Notes: generated by a model from the letters alone, not told the origin. Counted from the first letter of the stretch, positions 24,702 through 32,479 are shown. The stretch: DNA of 47,232 bases from JAAAOZ01 sp964496595 (GCA_964496595.1 CAZCAI010000013.1:1-47232), one strand, 5' to 3'. Program-made: numbers and translations.

Positions 24702-25463
24702 ATGAACATTTTGGAACAATTGCTGGATCAGATCGCGGAGAATGCCGCGCGCGCCACGCCGGTGGATGTGCGGATCGGCGGCCATTGGACGGTTGTGGCG
24801 CTGGAGGTGGACGGCGAACTGCGCGGCGGGCTTTCCTCCACGCTGGGCGGCGGCGATGACGATCACCATCAAGGCGGGCGGATGCCGGTCCAGGACGCGG
24901 GGGCGTTGCTGGACTACAGCGCCGAGGCGTTGGCGGCGCTCGCCCACTCCGAGAGCATGTTAGAGGCCAGCGTGGGTCTCGCGACCATCAACGCGCTGTT
25001 GGACGTGGATCTGGCGCGCTGCGTGGACGTCAACGCCGCCGAGGTGATTCTAGAGCGCGGCGCGGATCGCAACGTCGCCATCGTGGGGCACTTCCCCTTC
25101 ATCCCGCGCGTGAAGCGGGTGGCACGCGAGATGTGGGTGCTGGAATTGAATCCGCGCCCCGGCGATCTGCCGGCCTCATCGACGCCGGAGATTCTGCCGC
25201 AGGCGGATGTGATCGCGTTGACCGGCACCTCGCTGCTCAATCACACCTTCGATGACCTGATCGCGCACGTGCACCCGGAGACCTTCGTGGTGATGTTGGG
25301 CGGCACCACGCCGCTCTCAACGCAACTCTTCGATTATGGCATCGACGCGCTGGCCGGCGCCTTGCTGGAAGATCCAACCGCAGCGATGCTGTCCGTCAGC
25401 CAGGGGGCGACCTTCCGGCAGATCCTTGGCAAACGGCTGGTGACGATGTTCCGTGAAACGTGA
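24702..25463 (+). CDS. DUF364 domain protein (putative heavy-metal chelation domain)
   Basis: 253 residues, ATG 24702 with AGGAGG 5 nt upstream. The N-terminal part (1-95) matches the small domain before DUF364: VDVRIGGHWTVVALEVDGELRGGLSSTL. The Rossmann-like DUF364 domain follows: DVNAAEVILERGADRNVAIVGHFPFIPRV, then DVIALTGTSLLNHTFDDL and FVVMLGGTTPLSTQLFDYGID. Members are suspected to bind anionic cofactors or metals, but no reaction is known. It stands alone, divergent from the histidine phosphatase and convergent with pcm, and shares a bidirectional hairpin terminator. A His/Asp patch GGGDDDHHQGG near residue 50 is unusual and could bind metal. Confidence 0.85.
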   Translation: MNILEQLLDQIAENAARATPVDVRIGGHWTVVALEVDGELRGGLSSTLGGGDDDHHQGGRMPVQDAGALLDYSAEALAALAHSESMLEASVGLATINALLDVDLARCVDVNAAEVILERGADRNVAIVGHFPFIPRVKRVAREMWVLELNPRPGDLPASSTPEILPQADVIALTGTSLLNHTFDDLIAHVHPETFVVMLGGTTPLSTQLFDYGIDALAGALLEDPTAAMLSVSQGATFRQILGKRLVTMFRET

Positions 25464-25480
25464 ATCGATCTTATAGCATC

Positions 25481-25518
25481 AAGGCCTCGGCGATCAGATG
25501 ATTGATCACCAAGGCCTT
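25481..25518. terminator. Bidirectional hairpin terminator between DUF364 and pcm
   Basis: AAGGCCTCGGCGATCA / TGATCACCAAGGCCTT, 16 bp with two mismatches, 6-nt loop. A/T at both ends of the stem allow use from either convergent gene. Confidence 0.7.
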
Positions 25519-25585
25519 ATGTACATTCATTTCGTCTCCTCACCCCAGCTACAAAGGCTTGGAGATTCTGCTTAATCCTCCGTCG

Positions 25586-26236
25586 TCATCCCTCATCGAC
25601 GCAGGGGACGAAGGCGACGCCGCCGAGATCGATTTTGCGGATCTCGCCATCCTCCCGGATCACCTTCCACAAGGTCTGATAGCCATGAACGCGGCCGACC
25701 GGGATGACCATCCGCCCGCCCGCCGCCAACTGATCGATCAAGGGCTGGGGGATTTGCGGCGGCGCGGCGGCCACAACGATGCCATCGTAGGGCGCGTGCT
25801 CCGGCCATCCCTCGTAGCCGTTGCCCAATCGACAGTGGACCTCGTAGCCCAGCTCCTGCAGCGTTTTAGATGCTGTCGCGTACAGCTCTGGAATCCGTTC
25901 GATGGTGTAGACCTCCATGCCCATCTCGGCCAACACCGCCGCCTGATACCCGGAGCCGGTGCCGACATCTAACACGCGATCCCCCGGCGATAGATCCAAT
26001 GCCTCCGTCATCAACGCGACGATATAAGGCTGCGAAATCGTCTGCCGGTGACCAATGGGCATCGGGTGATCCGCGTAGGCGTACTCAAGTTGCCCCGGCG
26101 GGATGAGTTTGTGACGCGGCACAGAGCGCATCGCCTCCAATACCAGTGGATCTTTGACGCCGCGTCGGCGTATCAAATTTACCATGCGCTCTCTCTGCTC
26201 AGAGCATGGCGCGGGATTAGGGGTTGGCTGCGTCAT
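25586..26236 (-). CDS. pcm: Protein-L-isoaspartate O-methyltransferase
   Basis: 216 residues, ATG 26236 with GAGGAGG 7 nt upstream. SAM-binding motif I is VLDVGTGSGYQAAVLAEM, preceded by the Pcm hallmark GHRQTISQPYIVALM and followed by VYTIERIPEL and GIVVAAAPPQIPQPL. The enzyme methylates isoaspartyl residues of ageing proteins using S-adenosylmethionine and so starts their repair. Length fits. The neighbours are the Ser/Thr kinase (upstream, separated by a terminator) and a convergent DUF364 gene, so it is probably transcribed alone. Confidence 0.95.
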   Translation of the reverse strand: MTQPTPNPAPCSEQRERMVNLIRRRGVKDPLVLEAMRSVPRHKLIPPGQLEYAYADHPMPIGHRQTISQPYIVALMTEALDLSPGDRVLDVGTGSGYQAAVLAEMGMEVYTIERIPELYATASKTLQELGYEVHCRLGNGYEGWPEHAPYDGIVVAAAPPQIPQPLIDQLAAGGRMVIPVGRVHGYQTLWKVIREDGEIRKIDLGGVAFVPCVDEG

Positions 26237-26290
26237 ATAGTTTCCTCCTCGTATTCCCTGGGACAGCAGAACGGCTTAAGTTCAACTCCG

Positions 26291-26321
26291 AAAGAGAAAG
26301 CCCTGGGGATTGCCAGGGCTT
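26291..26321 (-). terminator. Intrinsic terminator of the Ser/Thr kinase gene
   Basis: Perfect 9-bp stem AAGCCCTGG / CCAGGGCTT with a 6-nt loop, followed on the minus strand by TTCTCTTTC. It lies 39 bp after the kinase stop codon (26360). Confidence 0.75.
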
Positions 26322-26359
26322 AGTTATCATTTATCATCTTGCAACGATCTTCCTTGATG

Positions 26360-28444
26360 TCACTCGCACTGTTCCGGCGCGGGATAGGGGATCGAGCCTT
26401 CCCACTGGATGGCTTCATCGCCAGAAAGCACCCAGATCGTGAGCGGGATATTTCGGCATCGTTGCCCTTCGATTTGTAGTTCGTTATGGGGCAAGAGCGT
26501 ATCCTTGCTTATCTCGGTGTGATAGTAGCGATAGGATCCCGTACCGCCTGCGGCATGGAACCGAACCATGCCATACCACCGCCCGGCGGCAACGTCCTCC
26601 TTCCATTTGACCAGTTCCGGCTCGCCCAGACGTAAATCCTCAGGGAGCGGCGTCTCTGTTACCGGTGGCGGGGTCGCGGTTTCGAGTGTCACATCGCTCA
26701 CCTCAAGCTCGATGGCGCCGGTTTTATCCAACGGATTACCATCCGGCTGGACCAGGCGCCACGTCCCTTCGTAGGTATCCAACTCGGCGGGCGCTCGAAA
26801 GGTTACCAGAATCAGGGCTGACTGACCCGGCCCGAGCTTCTGAACCGATACCGAATCCGGCGCGCTCATCCAATCCCCAGAACTGAAATTTAAACGCATC
26901 CCGGAGGGCCACGCACAATTGCCCGTATTCCGAATCGTGAAGTAGGCCGTCATCTCCGTCTCCGGCGGCACAACCTCGCCAGGACTTAAGGTGATGTTTT
27001 CGATTTTGGCGCGCGCACTACAATTCAGCGTCGGCGTAGGGGGAACTTCTTTTTCCGGTTCCGGTGTGGCCGTGGGAGTAGGCGAAAGGGTCGCCGTCGC
27101 TGTGACAACCTCCGCTGCCCCAGCTGCGGTGACATCCGCAGTCGCCGTGGGATCAGGCGCGAGTGCGAGGCTTTCGATGGCGCCGGCCGGCAACGGTAGA
27201 TTTTCCAGAAGCGACGCCGGGATTCTCTGCCGCACCTCCTCGGGCACCGCTCCCCCGAAGCCCACCCACGCGCCGGCGGCAACGATGCTGAGCAATAGCA
27301 ACAACAACACGCTGCGCGTCAAGCGCCAAAGGAAGGGTGCCTGGCGCTTCTTCTCTTTCGATTCTTGCGATGATGGCGGTTCTCCCGGGCCCAGGACCAC
27401 ATCGATGCCCAACGCAGGCGTTTCCGGCGCCGGAGTTTGCCAATCCTTGATTAATAAATTATCACCTTTGGGCAATGAGGCCGCCGAGGGCGGGGACGGG
27501 GCCGACGATTTGTCTTGCTGCTGAGCTTGAGCTGGCGTCGCTGTCGCTGCCGATGATTCCTTTGGCAGCGGCGTCGTTTCCAACGTGAACTCGCGCGTTG
27601 GGGTATCCATACCCAGGGCGTGACGCAAGGCGGAGGCCAACGCCCCGGCATTGGCGAAGCGCTCCTCTGGCTTCTTGTTGAGCGTGCGCAGAATTACGAC
27701 CTCTAACGTGGAGGGCAACTCCGGGTTGAGTTGCGCGGGCAAGGGCGGCGCATCATTGATATGCTGCATTACCATGTTCATCGGGTTATCGGATTCGAAG
27801 GGCAACTGGCCCGTCACCATCTGATACATCACCACACCCAACGAATAGATATCGGCGGCCGCGGCGCCTGTCTTGCCCAGGCCGACTTCGGGGGCCATAT
27901 AGGCCGGCGTGCCGATCATCGCGCCGCTCGCCGTCAAACCCGAAAGTGACATCATCTTCGCGATGCCGAAGTCGGTCAAGACCGGTTCGCTCTCCGAGGT
28001 GAACATGATATTGGCCGGTTTGATATCGCGATGCACCATATCCCGCCGATGGGCATAATCCAGCGCATCCGCAATGGCCGCGCCGATGCGCACGGCCTCC
28101 TCGACGGGCAGTTGGCCCTTCTCCGTCATCATACTCTTCAGTGTGGAGCCATCGATAAACTCCATCACCATATAGTAGATGTTGAGTTCCTCGTTGTAAT
28201 CGAAGTCGAAGACCTGCATAATGTTAGGATGCCGGAGCGTGGCGACGATCTTCGCCTCGCGTTGGAAACGCACTACAAATCCTTCTTCATCCGCCAAGAA
28301 AGGATGCAGGATCTTGATAGCCACCGGACGATCTAGCCGGACATGCTGGCCCTTGTAGACCTCAGCCATCCCGCCGTGCCCGATATGCTCGAGTACTTCG
28401 TATTTACCTAAGGTTTTACCAATTAAGAAGTGAACGCTAGACAC
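26360..28444 (-). CDS. Membrane Ser/Thr protein kinase with extracytoplasmic NBR1-like Ig domain
   Basis: 694 residues from GTG 28444 with GGAG 8 nt upstream. Cytoplasmic kinase (14-280): G-loop IGHGGMAEVY, Lys44 in VAIK, VHRDIKPANIM with Asp140, DFG at 158-160 and GTPAYMAPE. A Pro/Ser-rich juxtamembrane stretch (~285-370) leads to one transmembrane helix (~377-398). Outside, a low-complexity Thr/Pro linker (~430-472) precedes an NBR1-like Ig domain (~474-585; NTGNCAWPSGMRL, LGPGQSALILVTFRAPAE, YEGTWRLVQPDG). A final ~95-residue domain (RLGEPELVKWKEDVAAGRWYGMVRFHAAGG...) is unassigned. This is a PknB-type sensor layout without PASTA repeats. The ACT gene lies 17 bp upstream and probably shares the transcript. 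Confidence 0.93.
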   Translation of the reverse strand: MSSVHFLIGKTLGKYEVLEHIGHGGMAEVYKGQHVRLDRPVAIKILHPFLADEEGFVVRFQREAKIVATLRHPNIMQVFDFDYNEELNIYYMVMEFIDGSTLKSMMTEKGQLPVEEAVRIGAAIADALDYAHRRDMVHRDIKPANIMFTSESEPVLTDFGIAKMMSLSGLTASGAMIGTPAYMAPEVGLGKTGAAAADIYSLGVVMYQMVTGQLPFESDNPMNMVMQHINDAPPLPAQLNPELPSTLEVVILRTLNKKPEERFANAGALASALRHALGMDTPTREFTLETTPLPKESSAATATPAQAQQQDKSSAPSPPSAASLPKGDNLLIKDWQTPAPETPALGIDVVLGPGEPPSSQESKEKKRQAPFLWRLTRSVLLLLLLSIVAAGAWVGFGGAVPEEVRQRIPASLLENLPLPAGAIESLALAPDPTATADVTAAGAAEVVTATATLSPTPTATPEPEKEVPPTPTLNCSARAKIENITLSPGEVVPPETEMTAYFTIRNTGNCAWPSGMRLNFSSGDWMSAPDSVSVQKLGPGQSALILVTFRAPAELDTYEGTWRLVQPDGNPLDKTGAIELEVSDVTLETATPPPVTETPLPEDLRLGEPELVKWKEDVAAGRWYGMVRFHAAGGTGSYRYYHTEISKDTLLPHNELQIEGQRCRNIPLTIWVLSGDEAIQWEGSIPYPAPEQCE

Positions 28445-28461
28445 GAGAGCAACTCCACAGG

Positions 28462-28926
28462 TTAAGCCTCAAGCTCTTCTTCCTGAGCTTGACATGCACG
28501 AATCAACGCTCGCAACGCTTCCCACGCCCGCTCAAAATCCTCCTCCGGCACGAAGATATGATCCCGCGAGAACGCCGAAACGGAGAAGATGCTGACGCCT
28601 TTCTCCGCGACCGTGCTGGTCATCGTTGCCAAATAACCGATTAATCCCAATTCAAGTGGAAGATCAAACGTGATGAGCCGATAAGGGGAGGATTCATCCA
28701 ATACATCCACAAGCGGACGGGATTTCTGCCACACCTCCACAGGCAACACCAGGGTCACTTCGTCCTTATCGCGCATCAACGCGGAGAATGGTTCATCCAG
28801 GTGGGAGAATAGGGTTTCAGCCGCGCCAGCCTGATCCGGGGCGGTTCGGAGGATGACGTAATCACGCGCGTCGGTGAACAGATGCGTTTGTGCAACGATA
28901 TGTACCAATCCAGGCGGTAGATCCAT
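28462..28926 (-). CDS. ACT-domain protein
   Basis: 154 residues from ATG 28926 (MDLPPGLVHIV) with GGAGGTG upstream; an upstream extension lacks an SD. The layout is two ACT-like modules: ~20-65 (YVILRTAPDQAGAAETLF) and ~70-145 (YRLITFDLPLELGLIGYLATMTSTVAEKGVSIFSVSAFSRDHIFVPEEDFERAWEAL, in part). This is the ACT pair of the aspartate-kinase-like, stand-alone type, which senses amino acids or similar ligands. The gene is followed 17 bp later by the membrane Ser/Thr kinase, so the ACT protein could be its ligand sensor or substrate; this is inference. The promoter at 29033-29061 gives a ~100-nt leader. Confidence 0.82.
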   Translation of the reverse strand: MDLPPGLVHIVAQTHLFTDARDYVILRTAPDQAGAAETLFSHLDEPFSALMRDKDEVTLVLPVEVWQKSRPLVDVLDESSPYRLITFDLPLELGLIGYLATMTSTVAEKGVSIFSVSAFSRDHIFVPEEDFERAWEALRALIRACQAQEEELEA

Positions 28927-29032
28927 CAGACACCTCCATTCCATCATGTAGAAAACAATACGAGAGAAAACGATCACAGGAGAGGCGCAGGGGAATCCAT
29001 AGACGTATTTCTAACTTTCTTCTCTCACTTCT

Positions 29033-29061
29033 ATTATACCCTTGAAAAGTATTAGATACAA
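29033..29061 (-). promoter_or_regulatory. Sigma70-type promoter of the ACT/Ser-Thr kinase operon
   Basis: Minus strand -35 TTGTAT (29056-29061), 17-nt spacer, -10 TATAAT (29033-29038). Confidence 0.75.
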
Positions 29062-29121
29062 GAACGATTCGAGAAGGTGGTCGAATTGCCAGTGGAGAGT
29101 CATTTTCTAACCAAAAATACA

Positions 29122-29149
29122 TTGTTCCACACGCTTGGTATGCTATAAT
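29122..29149 (+). promoter_or_regulatory. Sigma70-type promoter toward the VapBC-like pair
   Basis: Plus strand -35 TTGTTC (29122-29127), 16-nt spacer, -10 TATAAT (29144-29149). Predicted start near 29156, leaving a ~245-nt leader before the antitoxin gene at 29403, or the promoter could drive a short RNA. Confidence 0.6.
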
Positions 29150-29402
29150 GAAGGTGCGTGGTGTCCTTCGACGAATGAATCGAGGTTGAGATAATCCAGG
29201 CTCTTCGGGAATTCGCCGGGTGCAATCATATCACTCCCCCCCACAACCCCGTAACGACGCGAAAAAGGTCTGTGATCCCCACCAACACGCAATTCTTGGC
29301 TGCTTTTAGGGCTAATGAGGGGGTTGCCCGGCAAAATCCAAAAGACCCATAATCCACAAGATAAGCAACTCGACGCCAGAGAACTCAGGGAGGGGATGTA
29401 AT

Positions 29403-29681
29403 ATGAGAGATTTCACACAAGCCAAACAAATAGCCATTCATCGATTGGATCAACTGCCACCTCACCGGATAGCTCAAGTCCTCGATTTTATCGATTTTTT
29501 GCTTGAGCGGGCCACAGTCGAACCCATCAAGCCAGAAATTTCACAAGGGAACTTGGGGGATTTATTGGATTGCGTGGGAATCTGGGATTTTGAGGCGAAC
29601 GAACTGGATGAGATCTTATCAGACATAGAACAATCCCGGTTGATGGAATTGGAACATCAGCATGACGAGCTATCTGATTGA
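29403..29681 (+). CDS. Antitoxin of a VapBC-like pair (DUF2281-like)
   Basis: 92 residues, ATG 29403 with GGAGGGG 7 nt upstream. The N-terminal segment (IAIHRLDQLPPHRIAQVLDFIDFLLER) resembles DUF2281-type antitoxins, in which a short helix pair replaces a full DNA-binding domain. The acidic C-terminal half (DFEANELDEILSDIEQSRLMELEHQHDELSD) is the likely toxin-binding arm. The gene overlaps the PIN toxin by 20 bp, the usual toxin-antitoxin arrangement. Base composition is visibly AT-richer than the surrounding genes, which suggests transfer. Confidence 0.8.
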   Translation: MRDFTQAKQIAIHRLDQLPPHRIAQVLDFIDFLLERATVEPIKPEISQGNLGDLLDCVGIWDFEANELDEILSDIEQSRLMELEHQHDELSD

Positions 29682-30063
29682 TACGAATCATGCAGCGAAG
29701 ATAATGGGCAATGCGGGCCAACTTCGGGAAGTGCTTGTTCAGCGTGGGCAACCTGACGATCAATTCTTTATCAGCATCACGGTGTTGAGCGAACTGTACT
29801 TTGCGGTCTATGCCAGCCAGCGTCAGGTAGAGAATTTGAGAAACCTCGATCTGTTGTTAGATCGCATTCCCGTATTAGATTTCGATATGGCCGCCGCTAA
29901 AGTTTGCGGAATCATCAAAGCAGAACTGAAGGCCAAAGGACGCCCTATACCCGGCACCGATGCCCAAATCGCGGCGGTTGCCCGCTTACACAATCTGACG
30001 GTTCTTTCATCTGATCAACATTTTCAGTATGTCGCGGCCCTACGTGTTGAGAGCTGGTTCTAG
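29662..30063 (+). CDS. vapC: VapC-like PIN-domain toxin (ribonuclease)
   Basis: 133 residues. PIN-domain acidic residues are in place: Asp in SYLIDTNHAAK, Glu in SITVLSELYFAVYAS, Asp in PGTDAQIAAVA and Asp in VLSSDQHFQYV. These bind Mg/Mn for RNA cleavage; VapC toxins cut tRNA or rRNA. Start codon 29662 lies inside the antitoxin gene, so toxin translation depends on antitoxin translation. Length is typical. The region downstream (30106-30334) is a MITE-like element, and a tRNA gene follows, a frequent neighbourhood for mobile modules. Confidence 0.92.
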   Translation: MTSYLIDTNHAAKIMGNAGQLREVLVQRGQPDDQFFISITVLSELYFAVYASQRQVENLRNLDLLLDRIPVLDFDMAAAKVCGIIKAELKAKGRPIPGTDAQIAAVARLHNLTVLSSDQHFQYVAALRVESWF

Positions 30064-30105
30064 CCTTCAAGAGCACAAATTAGCTCGAACAAAACTCTGC
30101 GAGCA

Positions 30106-30334
30106 TTTGCATAAAGGCTCATGTGGAAAATTGGGTGAAAGATTGCGGATGAATTTGGCTCGGAGGATGAGGACTAAAGGCCTCTGGACAGGCTTGGCGG
30201 CCAACTTTCCTCCTGCGAGGCAGGCCCCGCGCCCGCGTAGGCGGTCGCCCGGCGCGTTAGCGCCTGTCTCAGGACTTCAATCCGGGATCACACAACATTT
30301 CACCCAAAAACCAATAAGAGCCTTGCATAAAATA
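30106..30334. mobile_element. MITE-like element with inverted ends, non-coding
   Basis: Left end: AAGGCTC (30114-30120), 10 nt, TTGGGTGAAA (30131-30140). Right end: TTTCACCCAA (30298-30307), 10 nt, GAGCCTT (30318-30324). Both blocks are perfect inverted repeats with identical spacing. The interior is GC-rich with small hairpins (CCTGC-GAG-GCAGG, GGCGC-GTTA-GCGCC) and encodes nothing credible. The right end contains the -35 box of the tRNA-Val promoter. Confidence 0.65.
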
Positions 30335-30350
30335 CGAACTCTGTTATAAT
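30323..30350 (+). promoter_or_regulatory. Promoter of tRNA-Val
   Basis: -35 TTGCAT (30323-30328), 16-nt spacer, -10 TATAAT (30345-30350); predicted start near 30357, 6 nt before the tRNA. The -35 box lies in the right end of the MITE-like element. Confidence 0.75.
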
Positions 30351-30362
30351 GTTGAGCGTTGT

Positions 30363-30439
30363 GGGCGGTTAGCTCAGGTGGCTAGAGCGCTGCGTTGACA
30401 TCGCAGAGGTCACAGGTTCAAGTCCTGTATCGCCCACCA
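30363..30439 (+). tRNA. tRNA-Val (anticodon GAC), CCA encoded
   Basis: A full cloverleaf can be drawn. Acceptor GGGCGGT pairs with ATCGCCC (one G-U); D-arm TAGCTCAGGTGGCTAGAGC; anticodon stem CTGCG / CGCAG with loop TTGACAT, giving anticodon GAC (reads GUC, Val); T-arm ACAGG-TTCAAGT-CCTGT. Discriminator A, then an encoded CCA at 30437-30439. It is a single-gene transcription unit with its own promoter and terminator. Confidence 0.97.
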
Positions 30440-30445
30440 GGTTTT

Positions 30446-30477
30446 AGAGGGTGCGCATCAATGCGCGCCCTCTTTTT
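30446..30477 (+). terminator. Intrinsic terminator of tRNA-Val
   Basis: AGAGGGTGCGCAT / ATGCGCGCCCTCT, 12-13 bp with one G-U, followed by five T. It starts 7 nt after the tRNA CCA. Confidence 0.92.
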
Positions 30478-30581
30478 GTTGGGATCGACGCCCCATCCCC
30501 TCGCTGCTCCTATTGCCCTCATGATCAAATCCGTTATACTTAGACCCGGATGGATTGATTTTTTACCCACGAGGAGAAGGT

Positions 30582-31127
30582 ATGACATCGAAGTTAGTTG
30601 TTGTCTTTGGAAGCTCGCGCACCCAAACGCTGAAACATCTAGAGGTTGCCGAGGCGTTGGGCCGGGCGTTGGCGGAGGCCGGCTACGCGGTCGGCTCCGG
30701 CGGTTATACTGCGATTATGGACGTGGTCAGCAAAGGGGCCTATGAGGCCGGCGGCCACGTGATCGCCTATCCCACCGACGAGTTCGGGGATGGGACGACG
30801 CGCTGGCATCACGAGGCGCGCTTCACGCCCAATCTCCACACGCGCCTGGAGGCGATGCTCTCACAGGGCGACGCCTTCATCGCGCTGTGGGGCGGCATTG
30901 GCACGCTGACGGAGGTGACGCTGACGTGGAACATCGCCCAGATTCGCGAGATGCAGGGCAATCCCCAAAAGCCACTGATCCTGCTGGGCGACCATTGGCC
31001 GGCGCTGATTCGCTACCTCGACAACCACACCGAGATCGGCGATCACGTGCTGCGCTACCCGACGGTCGTCGCGGCGGTCGATGACGCCCTCACCGTACTG
31101 CATGACGTGTTCACCTCCAACGAGTAA
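30582..31127 (+). CDS. LOG/TIGR00725-type Rossmann-fold protein (lysine decarboxylase-like)
   Basis: 181 residues from ATG 30582 with GAGGAG 5 nt upstream. Rossmann layout of the LOG/SLOG superfamily: VVVFGSSR at the N-terminus, GYAVGSGGYTAIMDVVSKGA (the GGG-like phosphate loop), and WGGIGTLTEVTLTWNIAQI corresponding to the PGGxGTxxE motif, here with Trp in place of Pro. LOG proteins release cytokinin-type bases from nucleotide monophosphates; other SLOG members bind nucleotides. The motif change makes the exact role open. It is followed 26 bp later by a GH1 glucosidase and both may be co-transcribed. Confidence 0.82.
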   Translation: MTSKLVVVFGSSRTQTLKHLEVAEALGRALAEAGYAVGSGGYTAIMDVVSKGAYEAGGHVIAYPTDEFGDGTTRWHHEARFTPNLHTRLEAMLSQGDAFIALWGGIGTLTEVTLTWNIAQIREMQGNPQKPLILLGDHWPALIRYLDNHTEIGDHVLRYPTVVAAVDDALTVLHDVFTSNE

Positions 31128-31153
31128 GACGAGTCAACACAAAGGAGAGCAGG

Positions 31154-32479
31154 ATGCCAGAAGCCACCTTTCACTTTCCGCCAGATTTTCTCTGGGGCGT
31201 CGCCACCGCTTCCCACCAGGTGGAGGGCAACAACACGAACAATCAGTGGTGGGCGTGGGAACAGGGCGAGGGCCACATCAAACACGGCCATACCTCGGGT
31301 CTGGCCTGCGATTGGTGGGAGAATGCGGAGAAGGACTTCGACCGCGCGGCGGCGATGGGGCTCCATGCGCTGCGGTTGTCCATCGAATGGAGCCGTATCG
31401 AGATCGAGCCGGGCCGCATCGACACCGTCGCCTTGGATCGCTACCGGGAGATGCTCCAGGCGCTGCGAGAGCGCGACATCGAGCCGATGGTCACACTCCA
31501 TCACTTCTCCAATCCCATCTGGTTTGAGGATCAGGGCGGATGGCCCAACCCAGCGTCAGTCAGTTACTTCAACCGCTATGTGGAGCAGGTCGTCAAGGCG
31601 CTGGGCGACGAGACCACGCTTTGGTGCACGATCAACGAGCCGAATGTCTACACGGTGATGGGCTATATGCGCGGGGAATTCCCACCGGGTAAAGAGGACA
31701 CGCGATCAGGCGTGTTGGCGTTTCGGAATCTGCTGCGTGCGCACGCCAAAGCCTACCATACCATCCATCGGATTCAGAACGATGCGCGCGTCGGATTGGC
31801 GCACAACTTCCGGGTCTTCGATCCGGCTCGTCCGAAGCACTTGCTGGATCGGCTGGCGAGTTGGATGCGCGATCTGGGCTACAATCGCAGCGTGATCAAT
31901 GCGGTGTGGCGCGGCTTCTGGACGCCGCCCCTCGGATTCGGACTGGCGTGGTCGCTGCGCCGCTCATTGGATTGGATTGGGATCAATTACTACACCCGCG
32001 AGCTGGTGCAATTCGATCCTCAAGCCAAAGAGATGTTCTACAGCAGGGAGAAGCACAATCCAGAGGCGGAGATGATGGATGGCGGCTACGGCGAACTCTA
32101 TCCCGAAGGGCTGTATCGCGCGATCAAGCGCTTTTCGCGCTTAGGTCTTCCCATCTACATAACGGAAAATGGCGTCCCTGATGACGACGACGATCAGCGG
32201 CCCAAGGCCCTGATCCTCCATCTGCATCAGATCTGGCGGGCGCTGCAACAAAATATCCCTCTCCGAGGTTACTATCATTGGACGCTGGTGGACAATTTTG
32301 AGTGGGCTGAGGGCTGGACGCTGCGCTTCGGCCTGATCGAGTTGGACCCGGAGACGCAAAAGCGCCGGCCCCGTCCCAGCGCCGATCTCTATACCGCGAT
32401 AGCTCAAGGGAACTCAATCTCGCCAGCGACCTTGGATGCCTATGCGCCGACCATCCGCGAGACGCTCTTGCCGGAATAG
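31154..32479 (+). CDS. Glycoside hydrolase family 1 (beta-glucosidase-like)
   Basis: 441 residues, ATG 31154 with AAAGGAG upstream. FLWGVATASHQVEG at the N-terminus is the GH1 signature. The acid/base Glu is in TINEPNVY and the nucleophile Glu in YITENGVPD; subsite residues appear in WWAWEQGEGHIKHGHTSG (split) and VDNFEWAEGWTLRFGL. No signal peptide, so it acts in the cytoplasm on short beta-glycosides. Substrate preference (glucoside, galactoside, 6-phospho) cannot be settled. It sits between the LOG-like gene and queA on the plus strand with short spacers (26 and 23 bp). Confidence 0.95.
   Translation: MPEATFHFPPDFLWGVATASHQVEGNNTNNQWWAWEQGEGHIKHGHTSGLACDWWENAEKDFDRAAAMGLHALRLSIEWSRIEIEPGRIDTVALDRYREMLQALRERDIEPMVTLHHFSNPIWFEDQGGWPNPASVSYFNRYVEQVVKALGDETTLWCTINEPNVYTVMGYMRGEFPPGKEDTRSGVLAFRNLLRAHAKAYHTIHRIQNDARVGLAHNFRVFDPARPKHLLDRLASWMRDLGYNRSVINAVWRGFWTPPLGFGLAWSLRRSLDWIGINYYTRELVQFDPQAKEMFYSREKHNPEAEMMDGGYGELYPEGLYRAIKRFSRLGLPIYITENGVPDDDDDQRPKALILHLHQIWRALQQNIPLRGYYHWTLVDNFEWAEGWTLRFGLIELDPETQKRRPRPSADLYTAIAQGNSISPATLDAYAPTIRETLLPE

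Larger units (their letters stand above)
28927..29402. other. Intergenic region with two divergent promoters and a possible 28-codon ORF
   Basis: Between the ACT gene (minus) and the antitoxin gene (plus). It holds the minus promoter at 29033-29061, the plus promoter at 29122-29149, and a short minus-strand ORF at 29143-29229 (MIAPGEFPKSLDYLNL...) with a GGGGAG-TGAT-ATG start context. The 250 bp between the plus promoter and the antitoxin start show no further feature I can support. Confidence 0.6.

Noticed and set aside
24620..24709. Upstream extension of the histidine phosphatase
   Set aside because: It crosses the promoter and begins in the leader of the opposite gene; MKILMARHGQ is the family N-terminus.
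30106..30334. Prophage or integrative element attachment at the tRNA-Val gene
   Set aside because: The element lies 5' of the tRNA, no integrase is present and no duplicate of the tRNA 3' end was seen in the window.
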